64,000 nt of DNA from UBA10649 sp965278945 (lineage in GTDB: Bacteria; Actinomycetota; Actinomycetes; S36-B12): NCBI GenBank assembly GCA_965278945.1, contig OZ257128.1:434001-498000 (forward strand), written 5' to 3'. Each line of letters starts with the position of its first letter. Within the stretch, counting starts at the first letter, position 1. This document shows, piece after piece, positions 17,191 through 25,946 of the stretch. The notes beneath the pieces are model-generated. The model ran no database searches and was not told the DNA's origin. It worked only from the letters and a program-made list of their open reading frames with translations. The translations under genes and the position numbers were made by a program.

Positions 17191-17998
17191 CACGAACTTC
17201 AACGCCGAATCGAGCGGGCCAGCCCAGGTCATTGCCGACGCAGTCAGCGACGTAGTCGGCCCGTCCGCTCTAGGGCAGCCGAACGAAGCTGGCACGCCCG
17301 TCGACCTGCCCCAAGTAGCTCCGGCGGAACGCGCCTCCAACACCCTGCTCTGGCTCGGGATCGGCACGGGCGTCGGGTTCGCCGCACTCGCCGTCGCGGT
17401 GGGGATGCACTCCGTGCCAACCGGAACTCTGGACGGCTCCATCCACGGGTGGGTCATCGTGCACCGCGAGCCGTGGAACATCGACCTCGCACGAGCACTC
17501 ACCTGGGGCGGCGCAACCGTCGTCACCCTTCCTGCTCTCATCGTGATAGGCGCGCTAGCACCTCGAGGGCCTCGGTCGATTCGGTCGCGAGTCGGCAGCG
17601 GCTTCCTCCTCGCCGGAGTCGGCGCGCTCGGCATGTATCTGGGCCTGGTCATCAACTCGTTGATGGGTGGCGAACGCCCCGACCCACGCGACTGGGCCGG
17701 AGATGCGGGCGGGCCTACCTTCCCCTCCGGGCACACGACGTCAGCGACAGTCTTCGCGGCATGCTGCGTGTGGGCGCTCGCCCCACGCCTTCGCACTCGC
17801 GGTCAGACCGCCGCACTTTGCATCGGGGCCGGCATCTACGCAGTGACAGTCGGATTGACCCGGGTGTGGCTCGGGGTCCACTGGCCCACCGACGTGGTCG
17901 GCGGCTGGCTGTTCGGGGTCGCGTGGACCGCGCTCGCCGCCTGGGCACTGATCCTGGCCCGCCGCCTGTGGTTTCCGCAGCGCGGGCGGCCCGCTTAG
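17183..17998 (+). CDS. PAP2-family phosphatase (second of two)
   Basis: This 271-residue paralogue has an N-terminal soluble tail, about six helices and the signatures GGERPDPRDW, FPSGHTTSA and TRVWLGVHWPTDV. The GTG at 17183 was chosen because GGAGGG lies 5 bases upstream; a TTG at 17159 would add 8 residues. It overlaps the first PAP2 gene, giving two adjacent lipid phosphatases with different N-termini, which may differ in substrate or in regulation. Confidence 0.9.
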   Translation: MADTNFNAESSGPAQVIADAVSDVVGPSALGQPNEAGTPVDLPQVAPAERASNTLLWLGIGTGVGFAALAVAVGMHSVPTGTLDGSIHGWVIVHREPWNIDLARALTWGGATVVTLPALIVIGALAPRGPRSIRSRVGSGFLLAGVGALGMYLGLVINSLMGGERPDPRDWAGDAGGPTFPSGHTTSATVFAACCVWALAPRLRTRGQTAALCIGAGIYAVTVGLTRVWLGVHWPTDVVGGWLFGVAWTALAAWALILARRLWFPQRGRPA

Positions 17999-18083
17999 TT
18001 CTGTGCCACCGCGGGTACATGCGCTCCAGGCCGGGGATGCCGGCCGCGCACCCGCATCCGGGTGACAACCTGAGGAGAAGCAC

Positions 18084-18356
18084 ATGGGCATCGTTCTGAG
18101 TTTGTTACTCATAGCAGTGGGAGCCGTTCTGCGATTCGCTGTCACTGCCGATGCAAGCGGTATCAACCTGCAGACCGCCGGCGTGGTGCTCATGATCGTC
18201 GGGGCGATCGGCGTTGTGCTGTCCCTCATCTTCTGGGCGAGTTGGGGCGGATTCCGCCGCGAGTCGACCGTGGTGCAGCAGGCGCCGGGCACAGGCAGCA
18301 CGACTGCCGTCACCACGACCGAGCGTCTTGACCAGCCGGGCGCACCGCAGTACTAG
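18084..18356 (+). CDS. DUF6458 membrane protein (copy 1)
   Basis: This 90-residue protein has two membrane helices (about 3-20 and 30-52) separated by ADASGINLQTAGVVLMIVG, the hallmark of DUF6458, then a short soluble tail rich in Thr. A close paralogue lies at 29302-29583; the two share most of their first 57 residues and diverge in the tail. GAGGAG precedes the ATG. The function is unknown. A terminator follows directly. Confidence 0.85.
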   Translation: MGIVLSLLLIAVGAVLRFAVTADASGINLQTAGVVLMIVGAIGVVLSLIFWASWGGFRRESTVVQQAPGTGSTTAVTTTERLDQPGAPQY

Positions 18357-18365
18357 AACGTCCAG

Positions 18366-18402
18366 CAAGAGCGGGTGTCGGAACATTCGACGCCCGCTCT
18401 TG
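18366..18402. terminator. Hairpin terminator after DUF6458 copy 1
   Basis: CAAGAGCGGGTGTCG and CGACGCCCGCTCTTG form a 15-bp stem with one G-T pair around a 7-base loop, 9 bases after the stop codon. There is no clear T-tract, as is common for actinobacterial terminators. Confidence 0.7.
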
Positions 18403-18487
18403 GCATGCCTGGACCGTGTCGAAGGTTATGCGCAGGTAAGAAGTTCCGCAGGCGCCCTCTACGAGGCCAATTCGTTATCTGTCGCGC

Positions 18488-18525
18488 GTTTGGCGGTGAT
18501 CGCCGCGGGTACATCGCGATCACCG
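18488..18525 (+). promoter_or_regulatory. Candidate SigB/SigF-type promoter with dyad across its -10
   Basis: GTTT at 18488-18491 and GGGTAC at 18507-18512 are separated by 15 bases, resembling actinobacterial stress-sigma promoters (GTTT then GGGTAT/C). The arms GGTGATCGC (18495-18503) and GCGATCACC (18516-18524) flank the -10 as a perfect 9-bp dyad, which could hold a repressor. It would serve the cupredoxin-like gene at 18577. Confidence 0.4.
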
Positions 18526-18576
18526 GTGCGGTGAGTGTCCTGCCGCCCGAAGCCGCACCACGAGAGGGCAGACGAC

Positions 18577-19524
18577 ATGAACACTGCATTGCGAAAGGCC
18601 GCACGGGCCACCGCGCTGGCGACGGCGTGCTCGCTGACACTGGTCGCCGGCGCGACCCTCGTGACGCCCGCCACTGCCGCGACGTCGGGCATCACCATCA
18701 CGAAGTCCGGCTATGTCCCGGCGAACCGGACCATCACGGTCGGTGACACGATCGCGTTCACCAACACCGATACCGATCCTCATCAGGTCGTGTTCAGGCA
18801 GACCTCCGGGTTCACGTGCACCGCGTCGCCGTTGGTGATCGAGCCGACGAAGACTCAGTCCTGCACGTTCACCGCGGCGGCCGCGTACGCGTACTCGGAC
18901 CCCAACCAGAACGGCAGCACGTTCCGCGGCACGATCACCGTCGAGGCTCCTCCGGCCGCGCCGACGATCTCCCTTTCTGCGGACAACGGCGTGGTCGAGT
19001 ACGGCACGAAGGTCAACCTGTCGGGTAAGACGAGCACCAGCACCGCAGGAACGTCGGTGGACATTATGGCGCAGGCTGCCGGGGAGACGACCTACACGAA
19101 GGTCGCGACCGCGGTGACTAATGCGGGAGGCGTGTACAGCGTCGCCGTCACACCGGAGATCCAGACCACCTACCGCGCGGACTTCCAAGGCAGCGGGGCA
19201 AAGATCAGCAGCTCGACCCAGATCGTGCAGGTCAAGCCGAACGTGACCCTCGCGCTGCGGGTCGTCAAGAACGGCCGCGCGTACTTCGTGAGCAAGGTAA
19301 CCTCCTCGGTCAACTACGCGGGCAAGACGCTGAAGGTCCAGCGGCAGAACCGACTCGGCGGGTGGACCACGCTGCGCACGGTCACCCTGGGCAACTTCTC
19401 CGCAGTCCGATTCCGCGTCAAGCTTCCCAGCGGCATCAGCCGATTCCGGACCCTGCTCACCACAGCACAGGCCGGCAGCGGCTACATCGGCAACACCAGC
19501 AACACCGTCGCCGTCACGCGATAA
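18577..19524 (+). CDS. Secreted cupredoxin-like protein with Ig-like C-terminal region
   Basis: This 315-residue protein has a signal peptide (to about 34, cut near ATAA) and a cupredoxin-type domain at 35-135 beginning GITITKSGYVPANRTITVG. It carries His in TDPHQVVF and Cys in TQSCTF, but I do not see the second His and the Met that complete a type 1 copper site. Beta-rich Ig-like repeats follow (ISLSADNGVVEYGTKVNLSG onward). It may bind a metal or may only keep the fold. The ATG at 18577 directly precedes the signal peptide. Confidence 0.75.
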   Translation: MNTALRKAARATALATACSLTLVAGATLVTPATAATSGITITKSGYVPANRTITVGDTIAFTNTDTDPHQVVFRQTSGFTCTASPLVIEPTKTQSCTFTAAAAYAYSDPNQNGSTFRGTITVEAPPAAPTISLSADNGVVEYGTKVNLSGKTSTSTAGTSVDIMAQAAGETTYTKVATAVTNAGGVYSVAVTPEIQTTYRADFQGSGAKISSSTQIVQVKPNVTLALRVVKNGRAYFVSKVTSSVNYAGKTLKVQRQNRLGGWTTLRTVTLGNFSAVRFRVKLPSGISRFRTLLTTAQAGSGYIGNTSNTVAVTR

Positions 19525-19531
19525 CCCTCCT

Positions 19532-19574
19532 GCTCGGCTGGGGTCCACCGCGCCTGCGCGGACCCCAGCCGAGC
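19532..19574. terminator. Strong hairpin terminator
   Basis: GCTCGGCTGGGGTCC (19532-19546) pairs perfectly over 15 bp with GGACCCCAGCCGAGC (19560-19574) around a 13-base loop. It lies 7 bases after the stop of the cupredoxin-like gene. Confidence 0.82.
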
Positions 19575-19608
19575 ACCACACCCAAAACTCGATGAATGCG
19601 AGGTCTTT

Positions 19609-19845
19609 ATGTCCATCCTCAAATCCCTCGTCCTGGCCTGCACACTCGGGCTGGTTTGCGGCGCAACCGTGTCACTGCTCCTCCTCCTCGCACTCAACGG
19701 ACTGACAAAGCTCAGTCGGCGAATCCAGACCGAAGCCTCGATCAGAGAGGTCTCGCGTCCTGTCGACGCACCGCTTGCATCCGCGGTCAGCGCCCCTCAG
19801 TCCTATGGTTCGAGCCCCGTGCCCGCCGCCGTGCTCGCTGCGTAG
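19609..19845 (+). CDS. Small single-helix membrane protein
   Basis: This 78-residue protein has one N-terminal hydrophobic segment (about 4-30, VLACTLGLVCGATVSLLLLL) and a Ser/Ala/Pro-rich tail. A GCGAGG sequence lies near the ATG. I recognise no family. Its stop is 11 bases before the start of the glycoside hydrolase gene, so the two may be cotranscribed. Confidence 0.5.
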   Translation: MSILKSLVLACTLGLVCGATVSLLLLLALNGLTKLSRRIQTEASIREVSRPVDAPLASAVSAPQSYGSSPVPAAVLAA

Positions 19846-19856
19846 CAGCAATCTCG

Positions 19857-21245
19857 ATGCAGCCTTCCGCCGAGCGCCGGTCTGGCATACGGATAGCGCG
19901 CGGAGTGTGCGCCGTCGCGGGCGTAGTGTTAGTAACTACTGGAGTTCTTGCGGCTTGCAGTCACGGCGATGGTTCAACGAACCCCGCCAGCACAACTGCA
20001 TCCCCAGGTCCCACCATCTCTCCCACAGTCACGCCAAGTGTCGCGGCCACGATCACGCCGACCCCGGATCCCACCCCCTCGGGTTTCGGAGTGGGATCGG
20101 TCGTGAGAGCTCTGGGCATCGGCCTTCACGTCGCGGGCGTGCAGGAGGGCGCATGGCCTGACGAGTTGGTTCCCTTCGGGTCATTGCGCCTGTGGGACGC
20201 AGGCACGAACTGGTCACAGGTCGAGGCGGTCAAGGGCGAATACAACTGGGCGGCCCTGGACAAGGCCGTCAAGACTGCCGAGCGGCATGGCATCAAGGAC
20301 GTGCTCCTCGTCCTTGGTGGCACGCCGACGTGGAACGCGACCCGTGTCCGGCCAGGTGATTACCCCGTGCCTGGTGCTGCGTCGCCGCCACGAAGCCTGG
20401 CAGCGTGGGATGCGTTCGTCCGTGAAGTCGTCAAGCGATACGCCGGCCGCATCTCCTCGTACCAGGTGTGGAACGAGGCGAGCCTGGCCATGTTCTGGAA
20501 CGGTACGCCGGAGAAGCTCGCTCAGATGACCCAGCGTGCCCACGACATCATTCGCAGCGTTGATCCCCGAGCCGACGTGGTCGCCGCGAGCACGACCGTG
20601 CGTCTGCCCGGAGCGTTCGATCGCTTCTTCTCGCGCTACCTCGCCGCACTTGGCGAACTGGGCTGGCCCGTGGACGTATTCGCGGCGCACCTGTACCCGG
20701 CCAGCAGGGGGACGCCAGACGAGCGGGCCGCCTTCATCTCCCATGTGCGGGAGGCGCTCGTGACTGCTGGTGCACCCGAGCTGCCGGTGTGGGACACCGA
20801 GTTGAACTACGGGCTGGCCGGCCGGGGGCCGGACAACCCACTCCAATCAATCACCGGCGCCGAGGCCCGGGACTGGGTCGTGCAAACCTCGCTGGATTCA
20901 TTGCACCAAGGCATTGCACGGACCTACTGGTACATCTGGACGCCTGACACGTACGCGTTGCTCGGTATGCAGTTGACCAACGACTCTGGCGCAGTGTCGG
21001 GATTACGCATCGTGGACCAGTGGACGGTCGGCTCGACGTGGCTGGGCTGCATCGACGACGGGGCAGTTGTCGCCTGCTCGCTTGATCGAAAGGGCGTGTC
21101 ATCGGTGATTGCCTGGGCGTCGAACGTGTCCGCCATCTACACGCCTCCTAGGGGGCTGTCCCGAGCGTGCACAACGGCTAACACCTGCACTCCGGTGGTG
21201 GAGCCGTACGCGCTTGGCGAGACCCCAGTCCGTTTCGTGCCTTAG
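19857..21245 (+). CDS. Lipoprotein glycoside hydrolase, TIM-barrel (GH5/GH39-like)
   Basis: This 462-residue exported lipoprotein has a lipobox in LAAC (near 34), then a Thr/Pro-rich linker and a clan-A TIM barrel. The acid/base Glu is in YQVWNEASLAMF and the nucleophile Glu in PVWDTELNYG, the pair expected at the ends of strands 4 and 7. It probably hydrolyses beta-glycosidic bonds of an exopolysaccharide at the cell surface. ATG 19857 is the last start before the signal peptide; the frame is open further upstream. The exact GH family is uncertain. Confidence 0.8.
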   Translation: MQPSAERRSGIRIARGVCAVAGVVLVTTGVLAACSHGDGSTNPASTTASPGPTISPTVTPSVAATITPTPDPTPSGFGVGSVVRALGIGLHVAGVQEGAWPDELVPFGSLRLWDAGTNWSQVEAVKGEYNWAALDKAVKTAERHGIKDVLLVLGGTPTWNATRVRPGDYPVPGAASPPRSLAAWDAFVREVVKRYAGRISSYQVWNEASLAMFWNGTPEKLAQMTQRAHDIIRSVDPRADVVAASTTVRLPGAFDRFFSRYLAALGELGWPVDVFAAHLYPASRGTPDERAAFISHVREALVTAGAPELPVWDTELNYGLAGRGPDNPLQSITGAEARDWVVQTSLDSLHQGIARTYWYIWTPDTYALLGMQLTNDSGAVSGLRIVDQWTVGSTWLGCIDDGAVVACSLDRKGVSSVIAWASNVSAIYTPPRGLSRACTTANTCTPVVEPYALGETPVRFVP

Positions 21246-21287
21246 GCGTCGACTCGTCGTTACCATCGCCCCAAGAAGGAGGGCGAA

Positions 21288-21863
21288 ATGCCACGGATCA
21301 CTCGACGGTGCACGAACAGCAGGGTGCGTCGAGGAGTGCTCGTTGCCTTGGTGGGCGTGATGACGGCCACCTTGATGCAGGTCGCCACATCCACTGCCCG
21401 AGCCGAACTCAAGATTCCCGTCGGCCGGTTCGCGCTCGGCGACTCGGTGATGCTCGGGGCGAAGGCTGAGTTGAAGAGTGTGGGCTTTGGCGTCGTCGAC
21501 GCGGATGAGAGCCGCCAGGCATACAGCGGTCCGGCTGAGTTGCGCCGTCGTGGTGGATCCCTCCCTACGAACGTTGTGCTTCACCTTGGAACCAACGGAA
21601 CGTTCCCGCTACCGACCTGCAAGTCGATGGTTCGCACCGCAGGGGACGAGCGGCGGATATTCTTGGTGACGGTTCACGTTCCACGGTCCTGGGCGCAGGG
21701 AAACAACAAGGTCATCCGAAGGTGCGCGGCATCCTTCCCTCCGGGCCGAGTCATCGTAATCGATTGGGATCGGGCAGCGGCCCGCCATGACAACTGGTTG
21801 TATTCGGACCGTACTCACCTAAGGCCTGCAGGGGCGCGAGCGTCCGGACGGATCATTCATTGA
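21288..21863 (+). CDS. Secreted SGNH-hydrolase-like protein
   Basis: This 191-residue protein has a signal peptide (to about 40) and the blocks of SGNH enzymes: ALGDSVMLG (nucleophile Ser), HLGTNG (oxyanion Asn) and YSDRTHLRPAGA (Asp and His). Domains of this type resemble the C-terminal part of OafA/PatA-like O-acetyltransferases and remove or transfer acyl groups on surface glycans. AAGGAGGG lies before the ATG. It stands next to the glycoside hydrolase gene, consistent with polysaccharide modification. Confidence 0.8.
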   Translation: MPRITRRCTNSRVRRGVLVALVGVMTATLMQVATSTARAELKIPVGRFALGDSVMLGAKAELKSVGFGVVDADESRQAYSGPAELRRRGGSLPTNVVLHLGTNGTFPLPTCKSMVRTAGDERRIFLVTVHVPRSWAQGNNKVIRRCAASFPPGRVIVIDWDRAAARHDNWLYSDRTHLRPAGARASGRIIH

Positions 21864-22068
21864 CGAAGCCATAGTTGAGGCCGCATCCACGTTTCCATAG
21901 GTGTTGAAGGCGACCGTTCGAATCTGTCGTTCACAACCGGCGGGGCCTCTCGCCTTCGGACGAGAAACCTAGGCGTCTCTGCCCGAGAGTTACGCCCACC
22001 GAAGCAGGGTGGTCGCGAGAGACTTCGATTTGCCGACAGGTCGTGTCAGGTGCAGTTATGTTGCCGAG

Positions 22069-22239
22069 ATGCCAGAACACAAGCAGCTGGTCTACAACCG
22101 CGATCTCGACGGTGAATTACAGGCCTGGGTCGAGGCTAAGCGCGCTTACGGCTGGATCTTAATCGGCACTGGAACTCTGGACCCGATCACGGGCGGCACT
22201 ATTTACACCTTCGAAGCAACGACCGGAGCGGACACGTGA
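22069..22239 (+). CDS. Hypothetical protein, 56 residues
   Basis: This short frame is rich in aromatic and polar residues (ELQAWVEAKRAYGWILIGTG). It could also start at 22009, adding 20 residues. No strong ribosome-binding site is visible and no family is recognised. The flanks 21864-22008 and 22240-22433 show no other gene. Confidence 0.35.
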   Translation: MPEHKQLVYNRDLDGELQAWVEAKRAYGWILIGTGTLDPITGGTIYTFEATTGADT

Positions 22240-22433
22240 AACCAGGCGACGCGGGTGCATCTCACACCAGGCGAGGGACTTTTCGCCTAGTTCTTCGGAT
22301 TCTGATTCGGCAAAACGACGCGGGGCACTCCCGCCATCCGAAGAGTTCTGACTCGAACCTAAGGATGCGGCCTTCAGGCATCCACCAGCACTACGAGGGT
22401 TGGGATTACGCATCGTCAACTCCGTCCCTCTGC

Positions 22434-23513
22434 TCATAGCGCTGCCGCCGAACAGGCATCAAGGCCGGAGTAGGCCTGGGACCTGACGTTCGTGAGATCA
22501 GCAGGGAGAACATCCAGGAGGAGGGTGAATGCTGTCGGAACGTAGGCGAGGGGAAGGTCGCGTGCCGCCAAGGCAATCTCAAACCATGAAACGTAATCGG
22601 TTGTGATTGAGTCGTCGTCTGCGAGCGCGGCGGACGCGAGCGTGCGCAGCGTGGACGAGAGATCGTCGCGTGTCGCGCCCATAGTGGCGTCGCTCTCGCG
22701 CAACTGTGGCCACGTACTCAGTGCGTGGCCGTACGCGGCTTCGACGAGAGCCTGGTGATCCCGACCGAGAATCCGCGTCTCCTCGATGAACTCCGGCCGT
22801 CCGGCGGGCGGGCGGGGATGTGGGCGGGCCAGGTCGAGGTTGCCGATCAGGAGGTCGGCGCCCGATGCGAAGTCGGGGGCCCATAGGTCCGCACCTAGTC
22901 GCAGGCCCCACTTGCCTTGATAGCCGAAGCCTCGGCCGGCGCACAGGATGGTCATTCCCACCTCACGAAGGGCGCAGATTGTGCTCCATGCGCCGGTCAG
23001 CGACATTGACATTGAGCACGTAACGGCGACGATCGCGGGGGGATCATCACCGAGCATCTCTGCTAGGTCCCTCGCGGGGACTGACGGCCCGACAAACGAA
23101 ACATCGATACCACGGAGACGGAGTACTTCTGTAGCCATCCGGCCAGGAAGTACATGCCATTCGCCCTCACTGCAGGCGATCACGGCGCGGCCGACGGAGC
23201 CTTCCTCGACACTGCCAGGCGCGCGCATGGCGGTATCCGACACAGCTTGCAGGGCGGATTCGGCGATGCCGGAGGCGCGGTGCTCTACTGCGATCGAGTA
23301 GCGACCCTGCTGCCACTGTCGTCCGACTTCACGTTGCGCCGCAGCCACAAGGTCGGTGATGATGCTCTCCGCATCGGCACCACGTTCGAGTAACCCGAGC
23401 GCGATGTCGACCGCCTCGCGGCGGTCGCCACGTTCGATGGCCCCCAAATAGGAGGGCAGGTGACTTCCGATGTCGAGCGGATCGGTGACCATGGGGATAC
23501 TGGACGGGATCAT
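22434..23513 (-). CDS. Cobalamin-binding sensor, CarH-like without MerR domain
   Basis: This 359-residue protein begins with a helical cap domain holding W67 followed by nine residues and E77-H78, the Wx9EH motif of B12 photoreceptors such as CarH. A Rossmann-type B12 domain follows, with E118-W-H120 as candidate lower ligand. The next Gly is at 124, one residue further than in the canonical DxHxxG. Later blocks VTCSMSMSLTG and CAGRGFG fit the B12 cradle. The C-terminal 120 residues are helical and unassigned, and there is no DNA-binding domain. It ends an operon with GGDEF and GGDEF-EAL genes, so it may tune c-di-GMP in response to light or B12. Confidence 0.8.
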   Translation of the reverse strand: MIPSSIPMVTDPLDIGSHLPSYLGAIERGDRREAVDIALGLLERGADAESIITDLVAAAQREVGRQWQQGRYSIAVEHRASGIAESALQAVSDTAMRAPGSVEEGSVGRAVIACSEGEWHVLPGRMATEVLRLRGIDVSFVGPSVPARDLAEMLGDDPPAIVAVTCSMSMSLTGAWSTICALREVGMTILCAGRGFGYQGKWGLRLGADLWAPDFASGADLLIGNLDLARPHPRPPAGRPEFIEETRILGRDHQALVEAAYGHALSTWPQLRESDATMGATRDDLSSTLRTLASAALADDDSITTDYVSWFEIALAARDLPLAYVPTAFTLLLDVLPADLTNVRSQAYSGLDACSAAAL

Positions 23514-23558
23514 CGTGGCGCCGTCCTCTCGTGGTGGTTTGGTCGCATTCGGGAGCCT

Positions 23559-24398
23559 TTAGCCTTCGCAGCTAATCTGGTCGCGGCCTGCCGCCTTCGC
23601 CGCATACATCTGCAGGTCCGCTCGTTTCAGGGCACTTTGGCCTGCCGGCATCGCGGTCGCGTCGGTGTCGCTGACAGTGGCGCAACCGACGCTGAACGTG
23701 ACGCGCTGTGTGGAGGCCGCCGGCCAGGACATGCGAAGGCGTTCGAGTACGGCCCGTGCCTCGAGCATCTCGGTGTTGGGGAAGATGACGACGAACTCCT
23801 CACCGCCAAGGCGGCCGACGATGTCCCGATCGCGGACTCCTCCGCGTAGGTGAGACGCGAACTCGGCCAAGACGACGTCGCCAGCATCGTGTCCCAGAGT
23901 GTCGTTGATGCTCTTAAAATGATCCAGGTCGAGCAGCGCAAGGCAGTCTCCTGGCCGCGATCTGTTAATCGCGATCGACAATGATCTTCGCCCCCACAGT
24001 CCTGTGAGCGCATCCCTTGTCGCACTCTCCACGAGTCGCTCGGAACTAAGGCCGCGTTCGACAACGGTTCGTGCGTCAGAGACCGCGGGCACCAGGAAGC
24101 GAGTGAGCGCCTCGCGAAGCGCTGGGTCCACGGCCACTGGCAAGACTGGGTCGCCTTCTCCCAGGGAGAGGTCAATCGGCAACGCGCCAGACTGGTCGCC
24201 GTCGGCCTTCATCAGAGACGCACCCAGCCCCCGACACAGCGTCAGGACGGCTTCTTGCGCGGCACTGGCGTCCCGGGCGCGCAGGATGTCACGAGTCGCG
24301 TTGTATGCGAGCGTGAGATCCCGCAGTTCATCACGATCGTCCATCCCGCAAGGATGGCACCGTCGACGCGATCGAGTCGAGTTTTCAGTTCCCGGCAT
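23559..24398 (-). CDS. Diguanylate cyclase (GGDEF)
   Basis: This 279-residue protein has an N-terminal sensor-like region (about 20-120, no clear family) and a C-terminal GGDEF domain. The active site reads GGEEF and is preceded at the usual five-residue distance by RDRD, an intact inhibitory I-site. It should make c-di-GMP from two GTP. The ATG at 24398 overlaps the end of the GGDEF-EAL gene by 14 bases; ATG 24344 (MDDRDELRDL) is an alternative start. The B12-sensor gene begins 45 bases downstream. Confidence 0.87.
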   Translation of the reverse strand: MPGTENSTRSRRRCHPCGMDDRDELRDLTLAYNATRDILRARDASAAQEAVLTLCRGLGASLMKADGDQSGALPIDLSLGEGDPVLPVAVDPALREALTRFLVPAVSDARTVVERGLSSERLVESATRDALTGLWGRRSLSIAINRSRPGDCLALLDLDHFKSINDTLGHDAGDVVLAEFASHLRGGVRDRDIVGRLGGEEFVVIFPNTEMLEARAVLERLRMSWPAASTQRVTFSVGCATVSDTDATAMPAGQSALKRADLQMYAAKAAGRDQISCEG

Positions 24399-25923
24399 CG
24401 GATTCCCGACGGGGGGGATTCGCGCTCAGTGCCGAGTTGAGATTCGCCAGCGGAACGGCGGGGGACCACAGGAATCCCTGGGCGAACTGGCAGCCATACA
24501 TGTGGAGGGCGTTCGCCTGCTCGGGCGTCTCGACTCCTTCGGCTACTGCTGTGAGATTCAGCGATTGGGACAAGGCGATGACGCTGCGGCAGATTGCTTC
24601 ATCGTCCTTGCTCTTACCGATTCCTGAGACGAACGCCCGATCGAGTTTGAGGACGGTGATTGGGTACTTCCGCAGGTAAAGGAGTGAGCTATATCCCGTG
24701 CCGAAATCGTCAACGGCGATGTGGATGCCGAGCTTGGTGAGTCCGTCGAGCAGATCGCTTGCGAGGTCCTCGTTGTGCATCAGGGCCGATTCGGTGACCT
24801 CAATGAACAGTCGAGCTGGATCAAGCCCGCTGTCATCGAGTGCCCTTCTTACGTGGTCGAGGAGTGCGGGCTGGGCCAGTTCGATCGCGGATAAGTTGAC
24901 GGATAGGTGCATGCCCGCCGCCGGTCCGGTGAAGTTGACGGCGTCCTTACAAGCTCGATTCAGCACCCACCGTCCAAGCGGGACAATCAGTCCGGTGTCT
25001 TCGGCCACAGGTATGAACTCGCATGGAGGGACTAGGCGACCGTCGGGGCGCAGCCACCTGACCAATGCTTCGACTCCGACGGGCATTCCGCTGTCCAGGT
25101 CGATGACGGGCTGGTAGTGGAGGACAAGTTCTGATTTCGACAACGCGGTGCGAAGGTCGGCTTCCATCCTCGTCTGCCGCTGTGACTCCGCTCGGAACGT
25201 GTCATTGAACTCGCGGACGCAGTTGCCCCCGCGAGACTTGGCGTCGGTCATCGCCGATGCGGAGCCCAGGAGCAACTCGTCGCCGTCGGGGACATCGACG
25301 GTGGATGCCACGCCGACACTTGCAGAGATCGTGACGGGGGATCCTCCGATATCGAACGGCTCGGTGAGGCAGTCGACGAGTCCTTGACTCAGCATGACAG
25401 AGCGTGGGCCGACGTCCGCCGCCCAAAGGACGACGAACTCGTCGCTGCCGAAACGAGCAAGCGTGTCGCCGGCTCGAAGTTGGAACTTCAGGCGACGCGA
25501 GACCTGCACGAGGAGGTCGTCTCCGCCGACGTGACCGAGCGAGTCATTGACCCGCTTGAATCGATCAAGACCGATGAAGGAGACCGCGACGCGTCCCCCG
25601 CGCCTGCCACGATGGGATAACGCCCGATCGATCCGAGACATCAGCAGCGTGCGATTGATCAGGCCAGTCAATGGGTCATGCAGTGCTTGCTGGGCCAGGA
25701 GGCGCCGCACCGATCGGGTCGCGACAGATGCTGCTGTCGAAGGTATTCGAGCGGCAGCAGTAAGAGGCACAATTCTCTGCTCAGTTGGCCCGGTTCGTAC
25801 TACCGTAAGAGGGGTTTCAGGCAAGAAATGACGATCGTGGGCATGGGACGGGTTCAAGGGGAGGCCTAACGGTCCGACGCCTGTCGTCCTGGGTCCACCA
25901 AGACCGGCCTGTCGCATGTTCAT
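24385..25923 (-). CDS. GGDEF-EAL protein, likely c-di-GMP phosphodiesterase
   Basis: This 512-residue protein has a poorly conserved N-terminus (about 1-90), a GGDEF domain with a degenerate GSDEF signature and an RAGD I-site, then an EAL domain. The EAL domain keeps its catalytic residues: EALVRW, EVTES, DDFGTGYSS, a Lys in VLKLDRAF, and AEGVET. It therefore probably degrades c-di-GMP while the GGDEF half senses nucleotide or is inactive. It is the first gene of a three-gene leftward unit and is divergent from the GAF-ANTAR gene across only 23 bases. The start is the first of two nearby ATGs and is uncertain. Confidence 0.87.
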   Translation of the reverse strand: MNMRQAGLGGPRTTGVGPLGLPLNPSHAHDRHFLPETPLTVVRTGPTEQRIVPLTAAARIPSTAASVATRSVRRLLAQQALHDPLTGLINRTLLMSRIDRALSHRGRRGGRVAVSFIGLDRFKRVNDSLGHVGGDDLLVQVSRRLKFQLRAGDTLARFGSDEFVVLWAADVGPRSVMLSQGLVDCLTEPFDIGGSPVTISASVGVASTVDVPDGDELLLGSASAMTDAKSRGGNCVREFNDTFRAESQRQTRMEADLRTALSKSELVLHYQPVIDLDSGMPVGVEALVRWLRPDGRLVPPCEFIPVAEDTGLIVPLGRWVLNRACKDAVNFTGPAAGMHLSVNLSAIELAQPALLDHVRRALDDSGLDPARLFIEVTESALMHNEDLASDLLDGLTKLGIHIAVDDFGTGYSSLLYLRKYPITVLKLDRAFVSGIGKSKDDEAICRSVIALSQSLNLTAVAEGVETPEQANALHMYGCQFAQGFLWSPAVPLANLNSALSANPPRRESDAGN

Positions 25924-25946
25924 GGTACCAGAGGAGGCAGTTGGTG

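Noticed and set aside
18520..19581. A 353-codon frame antisense to the cupredoxin-like gene
   Set aside because: Arg/Gly-rich shadow frame; the plus-strand gene has a signal peptide and a good fold pattern.
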